Shown here in pieces: positions 51,440-59,468 of a stretch of DNA of 64,000 nt. Both the position numbers and the translations under genes were made by a program. The stretch covers positions 124,001 through 188,000 of the forward strand of contig NZ_JADDUE010000002.1 of NCBI RefSeq assembly GCF_016526145.1, read 5' to 3'. Within the stretch, counting starts at the first letter, position 1. The number at the start of each line of letters is the position of its first letter. This stretch comes from Saccharopolyspora galaxeae (GTDB lineage Bacteria > Actinomycetota > Actinomycetes > Mycobacteriales > Pseudonocardiaceae). The notes under the pieces were generated by a model, which ran no database searches, was not told where the DNA came from, and was given only the letters and a program-made list of their open reading frames with translations.

Positions 51440-51880
51440 CGAGTCTCGGAACTTACGCTACTCATGCGCTAGTCGGCCACAGCCGGATATCCACGCCTCG
51501 ATTGCGTTTCCGAATGCATTCGCAAGAGTTCGCTCGCGTTTGCCTTGGCGCCGACAGAGAGTTCCAGAATTAGAACCGACTGCGACGGACGGGAGCGAGC
51601 ATGCCTGCTCAGAGCTTGAAGGCGAGAGTGCCCTAGCCAGCCGCTCCATCCCGCCGGCGCGTGCAGTGTGCCAAATCTGTGCCCAAATCTATCAGGAAGC
51701 AGTCGTTATTCCTGGTCAACGCCCCGCGTCGCGTGGTCTGTAAATCAGCAGTCGCGCGAACCGGTTCTCAGCTGCTTCCCGCCTCGGCGTCCATAGAGGA
51801 AATTTGTCCTTATAAGAGCACCTGGTCAAGCAGCAGATCGTAACGATAATGTGGATTATGGGCATTCGTCGCACCTGAGA
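51440..51880. other. 441-bp gap with right repeat of nested module
   Basis: It contains the second 83-bp repeat (51667-51749). No convincing gene is seen; the sequence is AT-richer than the neighbours and short frames lack codon bias. No hairpin terminator after the NACHT gene was found by eye. Confidence 0.5.
51667..51749. repeat. Right 83-bp direct repeat of nested module
   Basis: Matches 48507-48589 in length, at the beginning (TGTGCCAAATC and GTGCCCA), at AGTCGTT and CTGGTCA in the middle, and at the 17-mer core 51733-51749. It lacks the tRNA 3' half that follows the left copy. Confidence 0.65.
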
Positions 51881-52801
51881 TTACGGCGGTGGCAACCCCC
51901 AAACACCCGTTAGGTTGGCGCCGTTGAGGTTGGCACCGCCGAGGTTGGCGTAGGGGAGTTTGGCGCCGTGAAGGTTGGCGTTGGTGAGGTCGGCGCCGTT
52001 GAGGTCGGCGGCGGCGAGGCTGGCGTTGGTGAGGCTGGCGTTGGTGAGGTTGGCGCCGGTGAGGTCGGCGCCGTTGAGGTTGGCGCCGGTGAGGCTGGCG
52101 GCGCCGAGATCGGCGTTGGTGAGGCTGGCGCCGTAGAGGCCGGCAACGGTGAGGCCGGCGCCGGTGAGGTTGGCGCCGTCGAGGTTGGCGTTGGTGAGGT
52201 CGGCGCCGTTGAGGTTGGCGTTGGTGAGGTCGGCGCCGTTGAGGTTGGCGAAGCCGAGGTTGGCGAAGCTGAGATCGATGGCTGGATCAGTGGGTAACGG
52301 ACGACGCTTGCCGAGGGTGGTCAGTGCGGCCTGCACATCGGCCGGGACGGTGCCGGAATCCCGCGCCCCCGGCCCGCCCCGCTTCGTGGTTTCGCGCACG
52401 AAGGTAGCCAGCAGGTTGACTACGGTGGGCTGATCGGCTTCGGAGTCGCGGGCGATGCGTTCTAGGCTGTAGATGCCGCCTAGGCGGACCTCAAGGATGT
52501 CGTGGTTGGCCAGCTGCTCAGTGGCTTTGCTCAACCGCTCGGTGATCTGCTGTTGCTCCAGGTTGTGGCTCTGGGCGTTGGCGCTGATGAGCTGCGGTAT
52601 GGCCAACGCGAGCGTGCCCAGCGCGGCGCATAGCGTAAGGAGCTGAGTCATATCGAGGCGGCGCCGCAGCCGGGGTTGAGTCCCCGCCGGAGGGGAGCGG
52701 GTCTTCCGGCGAGTGCCAGCCGGGCGGCGTATGCCCAGCCCGACTGGCCGGGCGGGCTGTCGGGCACGCTTACGGCCACCGAGACGACGAGAGCCGATCA
52801 T
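51881..52801 (-). CDS. Pentapeptide-repeat membrane protein
   Basis: About 306 residues. A basic N-terminus leads to one hydrophobic segment ([22 protein letters not shown]), a helical region with [31 protein letters not shown], common in actinobacterial pentapeptide proteins, and a C-terminal array of about 25 A(D/N)LxX repeats (residues about 190-300: [20 protein letters not shown] and so on), folding as a right-handed quadrilateral helix. The DNA is correspondingly repetitive (51905-52270). Function unknown. The start is uncertain between 52855, 52801 and 52651. Confidence 0.78.
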   Translation of the reverse strand: MIGSRRLGGRKRARQPARPVGLGIRRPAGTRRKTRSPPAGTQPRLRRRLDMTQLLTLCAALGTLALAIPQLISANAQSHNLEQQQITERLSKATEQLANHDILEVRLGGIYSLERIARDSEADQPTVVNLLATFVRETTKRGGPGARDSGTVPADVQAALTTLGKRRPLPTDPAIDLSFANLGFANLNGADLTNANLNGADLTNANLDGANLTGAGLTVAGLYGASLTNADLGAASLTGANLNGADLTGANLTNASLTNASLAAADLNGADLTNANLHGAKLPYANLGGANLNGANLTGVWGLPPP

Positions 52802-52913
52802 GGTTTGAATGTGCCACAGTCGCCTCGTTCCTGTGGCTGTTTCAACGTCGTCCATGCGAAACCGGCTTGTGCAAGAGCGCGCTGGTCGGTGCGGGCCACA
52901 GCCGCGGCGTCGC

Positions 52914-52933
52914 TGGTCTCAGTTTTGGTCTCA
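52914..52933. repeat. Right arm repeat, TGGTCTCA pair
   Basis: Exactly the 20 bases at 28041-28060. It lies 94 bp inside the right att site. Together the two copies look like arm-type sites for the element integrase. Confidence 0.65.
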
Positions 52934-53027
52934 TTCGTCAGCGTTCAAGGCGGTTCAGCAGCATGTGCGCAATCCCGTGACCAGCTTGTATGAACGCGTT
53001 GAACGCCACCGAACGGGGTTTCGCAGA

Positions 53028-53077
53028 CCTGAAAAGCGGAAGGTCGGCGGTTCGACCCCGCCCCTGGCCACCGCTCA
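53028..53077 (+). repeat. attR: 50-bp direct repeat (partial tRNA-Phe)
   Basis: Identical to 27949-27998. Only the anticodon-loop-to-3'-end part of tRNA-Phe is present, so it marks the far end of the element. Confidence 0.92.
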
Positions 53078-53085
53078 GACCAGCC

Positions 53086-53118
53086 AAAAAGCCCCACCGG
53101 TTGCCGGTGGGGCTTTTT
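53086..53118. terminator. Terminator downstream of attR
   Basis: AAAAAGCCCCACCGG (53086-53100) and CCGGTGGGGCTTTTT (53104-53118) form a perfect 15-bp stem with TTG loop. Position and sequence parallel the terminator after the intact integrase (28009-28040), fitting the left end of a second related element. Confidence 0.88.
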
Positions 53119-53285
53119 CAGGTCTCCGTTGAGGTCTCAGTCGCTTCCCCAAGGAAGGCGTTCAGCCTGCCCGCCGCGTCTAGCCGGATCTCGTCGGTGA
53201 CGTAGCGCTTCTTCATCGACAACGTCGACCAACCCATCATGTCCATGACGGTCCGGTCGGGGACGCCGAGGACCAGCGGCTGACG
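53118..53285 (-). pseudogene. 3' remnant of a second tRNA-Phe integrase
   Basis: It encodes about 55 residues: LVLGVPDRTVMDMMGWSTLS followed by MKKRYVTDEIRLDAAGRLNAF. The intact integrase reads LILGVPDRTVMELMGWSTPT and then MKKRYMHVTDEI, so the stub lacks two residues after the catalytic Tyr. The rest of the gene is missing. This is the decayed end of an older element that used the same attachment site. Confidence 0.85.
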
Positions 53286-53439
53286 CGCCCTGAGCTGAGC
53301 ACCGATTCCGGTGGGCTCGCTTGTTTCGAATTCCGCCAATGTGCGGGGCTGCTTGGAAGCGGGCGCCTGTGCTCGGCGCGGCTGATCATGCGGTGTGCGT
53401 GGTGGGGGAAGACGTGCTGAGCGCTGATCGGCCGCCGGT

Positions 53440-53673
53440 TCACTGCACGCGGGTCTCACGGACGGACGGGGAGATCGTGTACTTGTACACCCAGACGCCG
53501 TGCGGACGCTGGTGATCCTTCACGTACCACGCGGGGGTTTCATCGGCGGGTTCCGAACCGTCTCGCGGCACGGGCAGCGGCGATAGCGGAGCGCCGTCGG
53601 CCCCGGCAGGCAGCGTGATCTCCCGGCCGTCCTCGGGGCCACCGAACAGCTCGATCCGAGTGTGCAGGTCCAC
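53440..53673 (-). CDS. Hypothetical protein, 77 aa
   Basis: GTG 53673 follows GGGAGGG. The product starts DLHTRIELFGGPEDGREITLPAG and ends PAWYVKDHQRPHGVWVYKYTIS, a pattern found in small actinobacterial and phage-associated proteins of unknown function; the strand pairs suggest a small beta domain. It may belong to the remnant element or to the chromosome. Confidence 0.6.
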   Translation of the reverse strand: MDLHTRIELFGGPEDGREITLPAGADGAPLSPLPVPRDGSEPADETPAWYVKDHQRPHGVWVYKYTISPSVRETRVQ

Positions 53674-53813
53674 GGGTGATCCCTCCCAGGGCTGGAGTCT
53701 TGCGTGCGGCCACCGGATGAGACCGCGGGCGGCGGTGACAGGTTCCCTTGTCCACACAAACGAGTGAGCATCCGCAAAGTTGCGCGAGAAAGTGAATTAC
53801 CCCTGAAAGTAGG

Positions 53814-53890
53814 ACGCCCCCGCGCTCAACCGGCCTGGGGGTCACCGGGAGTGCGGGGGCGTTAAGTCCACCCCTGGGGGTCAGGTGGAC
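53814..53890. terminator. Two hairpins between 77-aa gene and PP2C-like gene
   Basis: ACGCCCCCGC (53814-53823) pairs with 53853-53862 (10 bp, 29-nt loop). GTCCACC (53866-53872) pairs with GGTGGAC (53884-53890). They lie downstream of the PP2C-like gene on its strand. The 294-bp stretch 53674-53967 shows no other feature. Confidence 0.55.
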
Positions 53891-53967
53891 GCCTTCCAGG
53901 TTACTTGGTGGTATGCCGAATGTCTCTAGGTGCAGAGATCTTTTTTCCAGGAGCCCGGTGTGCAACA

Positions 53968-54795
53968 TCACACGATCGGACTAGCGAACCGAACCAGTGC
54001 GAGCGCCTGATCGTCGTGCCGTTTCGGTCGCGGCCAGCGGGTTCCGTCCGGGTCTGCCTCCTCGGCTGCGCGCACTCGGTCCAGCACGGCTCGGGGCCCG
54101 GCGCGGGACGCCTCCTCGAGCATCGCCGACCAGTCCTCGTAGCTGCCGTACTCCTGCACCCCGCAGGACACACCGTCGGTGGCCGCCAAGGCCGCTCGCA
54201 CCGCAGGCCGCGGCCAGTCGGCGCGGGCGGCGTGGAACGCTGCTTCGGGGACTGCCTCGGCGACCCAGAAACCTCCGTCGACATTGCGCCAGCGGGACGT
54301 ACGATCCATCGACGAACCCAGCGCGCGGCGGTGCCCTGCGCCGAATCCGCCGCCGGAAAGCAGGCGTTCGCGGTAACCGCCGCCGCTGCCCAGCGCCGCG
54401 AGCTGGTCGTCGATCACCGGCTGCGGGCCGTCCCCGGTGAACACCACGATCGGGCTGTCCGCGAGAACCAGGGCCTCGACGTGGTCGTCGTCCCAGCGCA
54501 ACAGCGATGCAGTGCTCGAAGGGGAGGCGCCGGGCCGGAGTTCCCAGGTGTCCGCCACATCGCTGATCGCCTCGGCGAGCACATCCGCCAGGTCCGCGCC
54601 CGGAACGGCCAAGCGCGGCCGCAACGCCTCGGCGAGCTGCGCGGCGTACCAGCCTCCGGAGCGTGCCGCCGGACTCAACGACGTCGCGCCATCGAGCACC
54701 GCCACCGCGTTGGGCAGCACCAGCACCACGTCCTCGCTCCGGTCGGGTCCGGAGAAGTGATCACCGGCCTGTTCCGCGACTTCAACGCTAGGCAT
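53968..54795 (-). CDS. PP2C-like phosphatase family protein
   Basis: A 275-residue protein. NAVAVLDGATSL is the PP2C metal-binding start (VxDG), HVEALVLADSPIVVFTGDG gives the second strand, and KRHDDQALALVRF the C-terminal DD(N/Q) metal motif. An upstream AALAATDGVSCGV matches the central DG motif. It should dephosphorylate Ser/Thr residues; substrate unknown. It is downstream of and overlaps the YczE-like gene by 8 bp on the same strand, so co-expressed. Confidence 0.78.
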   Translation of the reverse strand: MPSVEVAEQAGDHFSGPDRSEDVVLVLPNAVAVLDGATSLSPAARSGGWYAAQLAEALRPRLAVPGADLADVLAEAISDVADTWELRPGASPSSTASLLRWDDDHVEALVLADSPIVVFTGDGPQPVIDDQLAALGSGGGYRERLLSGGGFGAGHRRALGSSMDRTSRWRNVDGGFWVAEAVPEAAFHAARADWPRPAVRAALAATDGVSCGVQEYGSYEDWSAMLEEASRAGPRAVLDRVRAAEEADPDGTRWPRPKRHDDQALALVRFASPIV

Positions 54796-55438
54796 GGTCC
54801 GATTGTCCGCTGCGGCGCACCGCGACCAACGGCAGCAGCGACTGCGTGAGAACCCCGATCAGCAGGGCGTACACGACGGTCCCGACGCCGACGGAACCGC
54901 CCAGCAGCCACCCGGCGGCGAGCACGACGAGTTCGACAACGGTCCGCGCCACCCGCACCGACCAGCCGGTGCGCGCGTGCAAGCCGGTCATCAGGCCGTC
55001 CCGCGGCCCGGGGCCGAGCCGGGCGCCGACGTACACCGCAGTGGCCGCGCCGTTCAGCAGCACTCCCCCCACCAGCAACGCGAGCTGCCAGACCAGCGCG
55101 TGCGCCTGCGGCAGCACGGCCAGCGCCACATCCACCGACCCGGCTACGACCACGACGTTGGCGACGGTGCCGATGCCCGGTCGCTGCCGCAGCGGCACCC
55201 ACAGCAGCAGCACGATGATGCTGGTCAACGCCGTGACAGCACCGAAGCTCCAGCCCAGCCGGTTGGTCAGCCCGTCGTGCAGCACGTCCCACGGCGACAA
55301 TCCGAGCCCGGCGCGGACCATCAACGCCATGCTCGTGCCGTAGAGCCAAAGCCCGATCAGCAGCTGCGGCAGCCGGGCGGCCGGGCGCACTCGCACCGGT
55401 ATCGGCGAAAGATCCACCTGAGCCGTTGTCGAAGTCAT
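54788..55438 (-). CDS. YczE/YyaS/YitT family membrane protein
   Basis: A 216-residue protein with about five hydrophobic helices. Motif AGLGLSPWDVLHDGLTNRLGWSFG is the YczE hallmark, and ARLGPGPRDGLMTGLHARTGW is its internal repeat. YczE-like proteins are membrane proteins of uncertain transport function. It is divergent from a MocR-type regulator, the arrangement known for yczR-yczE. ATG 55438 fits; the frame extends 17 codons upstream. Confidence 0.85.
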   Translation of the reverse strand: MTSTTAQVDLSPIPVRVRPAARLPQLLIGLWLYGTSMALMVRAGLGLSPWDVLHDGLTNRLGWSFGAVTALTSIIVLLLWVPLRQRPGIGTVANVVVVAGSVDVALAVLPQAHALVWQLALLVGGVLLNGAATAVYVGARLGPGPRDGLMTGLHARTGWSVRVARTVVELVVLAAGWLLGGSVGVGTVVYALLIGVLTQSLLPLVAVRRSGQSDHA

Positions 55439-55447
55439 GTTTCGAGA

Positions 55448-55499
55448 GGTACCCGGGTATTGGTACCGAGTACGAGGTCCAATCTGCAATTATTGGACC
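55448..55499. promoter_or_regulatory. Regulatory region between YczE-like and MocR genes
   Basis: GGTCCAAT (55476-55483) and ATTGGACC (55492-55499) are perfect arms with 8-bp spacing, ending one base before the regulator's ATG. Two GGTACC palindromes lie at 55448-55453 and 55462-55467. It is the probable MocR binding site controlling both genes. Confidence 0.6.
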
Positions 55500-55500
55500 C

Positions 55501-56937
55501 ATGTCCCGCGTGATCGGTCGAGTCGGCGCCCGCGGTATCGCGGACCTGCTCCAGGACTGGCACTCCGGCCGCCCCAGCTCCCGCGGCCTGCACCGCGCCG
55601 TGCGGCGGCTCGTCCTCGACGGCCGGTTGCCGCCCGGTACCCGGCTGCCTGCCGAGCGCGAGTTCGCCGAAGCGCTCGGGGTGAGCCGCACCCTCGTGGT
55701 GCGCGCGCTGGAACTGCTGCGCGAAGAGGGTTTCGCAGCCAGCAGGCAGGGATCCGGTTCTTGGGTCCGGCTCCCCGGCGACCGCGCGAACCCCGATCCG
55801 GGCGGCTGGCCCCCGGCGACCGGCGAGTTCATCAACCTCGCGCAAGCGACGCTGCCCGCGCCACCGGAGCTGACCACTGCACTGGATCGCGCCCGGTGCC
55901 TGCTGCCCGAGCACCTCAGCGGGCACGGCTACCAGGCGTTCGGCCTCCCCGAGCTGCGCGAACTGATCGCCGCGAGCTACGCGCGCCGCGGTCTGCCCAC
56001 GAACCCGCAGCAGATCCTGGTGACCAACGGCGCCCAGCACGGCTTCGCGCTCGTGCTGCGCGCACTGGTGTCTCCGGGTGAACGGGTGCTGGTGGAGCAC
56101 CCCACCTACCCGAACCCGCTGCAGGCCATTCGGGGCGTCGGTGCCGAGGCGGTGGCCGTGCCGATGCTCGCGCAGGGGTGGGACCTCGAGTTGATGTCGG
56201 CGACGCTGCACCAGGCCAACCCGAAGCTCGCGTACCTGATCCCGGACTTCCAGAACCCGACCGGCATCCGGATGGGCGCCGACGGGCGGGAACGGCTCGC
56301 CGGGATGCTGCGCCGGACCAGAACTCCCGCGGTGATCGACGAGACGTTGGTCGATCTGGACCTGACCGACGGCGAAGCGCCCGCGCCGGTGGCCGCGTTC
56401 GACGAGGGCCGGGTGATCACGCTCGGGTCGGCGGGCAAGTCGTTCTGGGGCGGTCTGCGGCTGGGCTGGGTCCGGGCGCCGGAGGACCTGGTGCAGCGCC
56501 TGCTGCTGGACCGGGCTGCGGTGGATCTCGGCAGTCCAGTCCTGGAGCAACTGCTGCTGACCGAACTGCTCCGCGATCCGGATCCGGTGTTGCGCCGCAG
56601 ACGCGAAGAGGTGGCGCGGCTGCGGGATGTCTTGATCGCCGAGCTGGCGGAGCACCTTCCCGGCTGGCGGTTCCGCGTTCCGGACGGCGGGCTGTCGTTG
56701 TGGTGCGACTTGGGTTCCCCGGTGAGCAGCCGGTTGGTCGTGGCCGCCGAACAGCACGGGCTGCGGCTGGTTCCGGGCAGCCGGTTCGCGGTGCAGGGCT
56801 CGCTGGAGCGCTATCTGCGGTTCCCGTACACCCTGCCCGTGGATGAACTCCGGCAGTCGGTGCGGCGGATCGCGGCGGTGGCCGCGCCGCTCGGCGGCAC
56901 CACCAGTCCGTGTCCGCTGGACGTTCCGGTGAATTGA
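55501..56937 (+). CDS. MocR/GntR-type PLP-dependent regulator (YczR-like)
   Basis: A 478-residue protein. An N-terminal GntR winged HTH (RLVLDGRLPPGTRLPAEREFAEALGVSRTLVVRALELL, residues about 35-75) is fused to an aminotransferase fold-I domain with NGAQHGFALVLRAL, IPDFQNPTGIRM and GSAGKSFWGGLRLGW, whose Lys binds PLP. MocR proteins are PLP-sensing transcription factors. It is divergent from the YczE-like gene and starts one base after a dyad, so it may be leaderless. Two terminators follow. Confidence 0.88.
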   Translation: MSRVIGRVGARGIADLLQDWHSGRPSSRGLHRAVRRLVLDGRLPPGTRLPAEREFAEALGVSRTLVVRALELLREEGFAASRQGSGSWVRLPGDRANPDPGGWPPATGEFINLAQATLPAPPELTTALDRARCLLPEHLSGHGYQAFGLPELRELIAASYARRGLPTNPQQILVTNGAQHGFALVLRALVSPGERVLVEHPTYPNPLQAIRGVGAEAVAVPMLAQGWDLELMSATLHQANPKLAYLIPDFQNPTGIRMGADGRERLAGMLRRTRTPAVIDETLVDLDLTDGEAPAPVAAFDEGRVITLGSAGKSFWGGLRLGWVRAPEDLVQRLLLDRAAVDLGSPVLEQLLLTELLRDPDPVLRRRREEVARLRDVLIAELAEHLPGWRFRVPDGGLSLWCDLGSPVSSRLVVAAEQHGLRLVPGSRFAVQGSLERYLRFPYTLPVDELRQSVRRIAAVAAPLGGTTSPCPLDVPVN

Positions 56938-56953
56938 CGCCCGGCGGTTCGCC

Positions 56954-57030
56954 CTCCGGCACGGCCCCTCGTCGTGCCGGAGAGCGACCGCGGGCACCCC
57001 GGTGCCGCAGGGGCAGTGCGGCACCGGGGT
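56954..57030 (+). terminator. Two strong hairpins after MocR gene
   Basis: CTCCGGCACG (56954-56963) pairs with CGTGCCGGAG (56973-56982). ACCCCGGTGCCGCA (56996-57009) pairs with TGCGGCACCGGGGT (57017-57030), 14 bp with a 7-nt loop. Both are perfect, and convergent genes follow on the other side. Confidence 0.8.
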
Positions 57031-57171
57031 CGGGGCTTCCGGGCGAGTGACAGGTCAGGTCAACATTCGCTCGTCCGGAAAGCGCCCCCGATCCCGTCCG
57101 GCCGGGCGCAGGCGGCGGGACGGGAGACTGCGGTTGCGATGTGCGCGCCGGAGGCCCGGCCGGACCCCGGT

Positions 57172-57963
57172 TCAGTCGGGTGCGGCGGACGGTTCGCCCA
57201 GAGCGATGCCGCGCAAGGCGGGCGGCTCGGCGTGGCCGCCTGCGGCGCGAGCAGGCCCGGATAGCCGGACTTGCGCGGGCAGGACGGCATGCGGCCCGCG
57301 CAACTCATGTCCCGGCGCGGACGAGGTAGGTGCGGTGATCGTGCTGGGTGCGGGTGGCGGTGGAACCGGCGACGGTTCAGGTGGTGCCTTTTGGTGCACT
57401 TCCGGCGCTTGCACGGCGTCGGGCGGGCTCCACGCGCTGTCGGCGTGGCCGATGTGTTGCTCTGCGGGGCGTGCAGCGTCGGCCCGCGGTGGAGCCGGGA
57501 CGGGGATTTCGGCGTTCGGGATCGGCTTTTGCGGTGTCAGAGATGTGGTCGCCGGTGGTGCGGAGCTCTCCGGCGAAACGGCCTCGTCGGCCTGCTCGAC
57601 GCCGCGCGCGGGTGCCGTGACTTCCTCGCCGAGCGAGGCGTCGATCGGTTCTTGCACGGCCGTGGTCAGCTGGACGTCGGGTTCTTCGACTCGGACTTGT
57701 TCGACTTCCGGGGAGCGCGGTTCGGCGATCTCGATCTCGTCGGGCTGCGCGGCTTCGGTTCGCGCGGCGATGTCCGGCATGGCTTCCTGCACCTGCGCGG
57801 ACACGTCCGGCAACCGTTCCGGCTCGGCCGCCGCGACGCCGGTGCCGAGCAGCCAGGCACCGGCCGCGATGCCCGCGGCGGCGACGGCCCGCGTGGTGCA
57901 GGCGCGCAGGCGGGACCAGTGCCTGCGCCGCGCGCAGCTACCGGTCACCTGCACCACCGCCAA
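57172..57963 (-). CDS. Secreted Pro/Ala/Glu-rich protein
   Basis: A 263-residue protein starting at TTG 57963 (GTG 57957 also possible). A basic region (RRRHWSRLRACTTR) precedes a hydrophobic signal AVAAAGIAAGAWLLGTGVAAA with an Ala cleavage site at about residue 46. The rest is acidic, low-complexity, Pro/Glu/Ala/Val sequence with no folded domain evident. Probably a cell-wall-associated or secreted spacer protein. It is divergent from the subtilisin-like gene. Confidence 0.65.
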   Translation of the reverse strand: MAVVQVTGSCARRRHWSRLRACTTRAVAAAGIAAGAWLLGTGVAAAEPERLPDVSAQVQEAMPDIAARTEAAQPDEIEIAEPRSPEVEQVRVEEPDVQLTTAVQEPIDASLGEEVTAPARGVEQADEAVSPESSAPPATTSLTPQKPIPNAEIPVPAPPRADAARPAEQHIGHADSAWSPPDAVQAPEVHQKAPPEPSPVPPPPAPSTITAPTSSAPGHELRGPHAVLPAQVRLSGPARAAGGHAEPPALRGIALGEPSAAPD

Positions 57964-58223
57964 TTTCCGGCTGCCTGTTTCCTGGCGGCCTGTTCGTCGA
58001 CTGCTGTCGTTCCGGCTGCTCGGCCGCGGTCCCGGCGGACCGCCTTCTCCGGCCGGCCCGTCTGGCGGCCGGAGCCCGGAACAAGTGGGATCAATGGTCC
58101 CCCGCTACAGGATGGTCGGGAGCCCACACCGGTTTCAACCACCCGTACAGGCGGTCTACTGAAGCCGTTCGCAGCGCAGATCACGCGCGTACCGCGACGA
58201 GACCCGCGCCGCTTGCCACTACG

Positions 58224-59393
58224 GTGTGTCCCGAGTGGACGAACCCGGTGACCGACCGCACAGTGTCCGCTGTGGACTCTACGATCGGAGGCCGGTTCAG
58301 CGCCGCCGAACTGGGCCGGAACTGGGCGCACTACGGCCACGACGTCCTGGTGCACGACCAGGGCGGCCCCACGGAATGCCTGGTGCGCCGAGGTGAACTG
58401 GTCGTCGCGCGGGACTCCCTCGACGCGGCGTTGTCGCGGGTGCGCCGTTGGGTCGATCGGGTTCAGCAGGACGACGATCTGGAACTTGCGCGGATTCGAT
58501 TGCGGCCGTCCGAGCGGGATCGCTGCGTGGACATCGCCTGCGACGTGCCGGACGCCTGCGCGAACCACCTGCACATCGGTTCGCCGGTCATGTTCGGCAC
58601 GCCGGTGATGTTCGGCAGCGGGGCGGAGCCGGACCCGGCGCCGCCGGTCCCCGAGCCCTCGGACCAGCACTGGGACGTGACCGTGGGTGTGCTGGACACC
58701 GGCTGCGACCCGCATCCCTGGTTCGCCGGGCGATCTTGGTTCGAGGAGGTGCCGGAAGTCCTGGACGCCGACGACGACAGCGATCAGGACCGCCAAGCGG
58801 GGCACGGAACGTTCGTGTCCGGTGTGGTGCTGCGCCACGCGCCGGGCGCCGCGCTCCGGGTGCAGAAGGTGCTTTCCTCGCTGGGGTTCACCGACGACAT
58901 GACGGTCGTGGCCGGACTGCGGGCGTTGCGCGCCGATGCCCGGCGGCGCGGTGAGCCGGTCGGCGTGGTCGTGATGACCTCCGGCTGCCACACGCCCGAC
59001 GACGAATGCCCACCGGTGTTGCGGGCGGAGATCGAGCGGTTCGCGGGCAGCGTGCTGGTGGCGGCTGCGGGCAACCACAGCTCGTCGCGGCCGTTCTGGC
59101 CCGCCGCGTCGCCGCGGGTCCTGGGGGTGGCCGCGGGTGACAGGCAAGGCGGGCTCGCCGAGTTCTCGAACTCCGGCGGCTGGGTCGATGCGTGTGCGCC
59201 GGGCGTGGACGTGGTGAGCAGTTTCGTGCGGCTGCGGCCCGGGAGCGAGCGCGACTACGGCTTCGCGCGCTGGAGTGGGACCTCGTTCGCCGCACCGCAG
59301 GTCGCGGCCGCGGTGGCGGCCGCACTCCGGGAAGGGCGGAGCAGGGACGACGCGATCAGTACCGTCCTCCGGCGTTACCCGTTCGAGGGTTAA
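58224..59393 (+). CDS. Cytoplasmic S8 (subtilisin-like) serine protease
   Basis: A 389-residue protease. Asp is in VTVGVLDTGCD (residue about 157), His in GHGTFVSGVVL (about 194), Asn in VAAAGNHSSS and Ser in SGTSFAAPQVA (about 353), so the triad is complete. The N-terminal 150 residues are a distinct acidic domain with no signal peptide or C-terminal anchor, so it is likely intracellular. GTG 58224 and GTG 58248 are both possible starts. It is followed at 76 bp by the ECF sigma factor gene, and then CHAT. Confidence 0.85.
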   Translation: MCPEWTNPVTDRTVSAVDSTIGGRFSAAELGRNWAHYGHDVLVHDQGGPTECLVRRGELVVARDSLDAALSRVRRWVDRVQQDDDLELARIRLRPSERDRCVDIACDVPDACANHLHIGSPVMFGTPVMFGSGAEPDPAPPVPEPSDQHWDVTVGVLDTGCDPHPWFAGRSWFEEVPEVLDADDDSDQDRQAGHGTFVSGVVLRHAPGAALRVQKVLSSLGFTDDMTVVAGLRALRADARRRGEPVGVVVMTSGCHTPDDECPPVLRAEIERFAGSVLVAAAGNHSSSRPFWPAASPRVLGVAAGDRQGGLAEFSNSGGWVDACAPGVDVVSSFVRLRPGSERDYGFARWSGTSFAAPQVAAAVAAALREGRSRDDAISTVLRRYPFEG

Positions 59394-59468
59394 TTGGGGT
59401 GGGGTGAATCTGATCGGCGGTCTCGCCCCTCTTAATCGCGAGAAGGCGATCAAGAGGGGAGGTGCCCG

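Larger units (their letters stand above)
48507..51749. mobile_element. Nested module: integrase fragment, HTH protein, NACHT ATPase
   Basis: Two 83-bp direct repeats bound a 3.2-kb unit of integrase 3' fragment (-), HTH protein (+) and NACHT gene (+). The composition is a bit less GC-rich than the host element. I read it as a small integrative unit, or its remnant, that landed in the larger element. Which ends are the real att sites is inferred from repeat layout only. Confidence 0.55.
27999..53077. mobile_element. AICE-type integrative and conjugative element in tRNA-Phe, about 25 kb
   Basis: The element is bounded by exact 50-bp att repeats and starts with an integrase gene transcribed toward the tRNA. 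It carries the functions expected of an actinomycete integrative and conjugative element: integrase, Xis-like protein, primase-polymerase with accessory ATPase for autonomous replication, one FtsK/TraB-type double-strand DNA translocase, small membrane (Spd-like) proteins, a Nudix hydrolase and a divergent repressor. Saccharopolyspora pSE211 is a known relative in a tRNA-Phe site. Cargo from 39 to 53 kb is variable. Both att sites, int, xis-like gene and translocase look intact. Confidence 0.88.

Noticed and set aside
51905-52270. Highly repetitive DNA that looks like a tandem repeat or CRISPR-like array
   Set aside because: It is the coding sequence of pentapeptide repeats; units are 15 bp multiples in frame, with no unique spacers.
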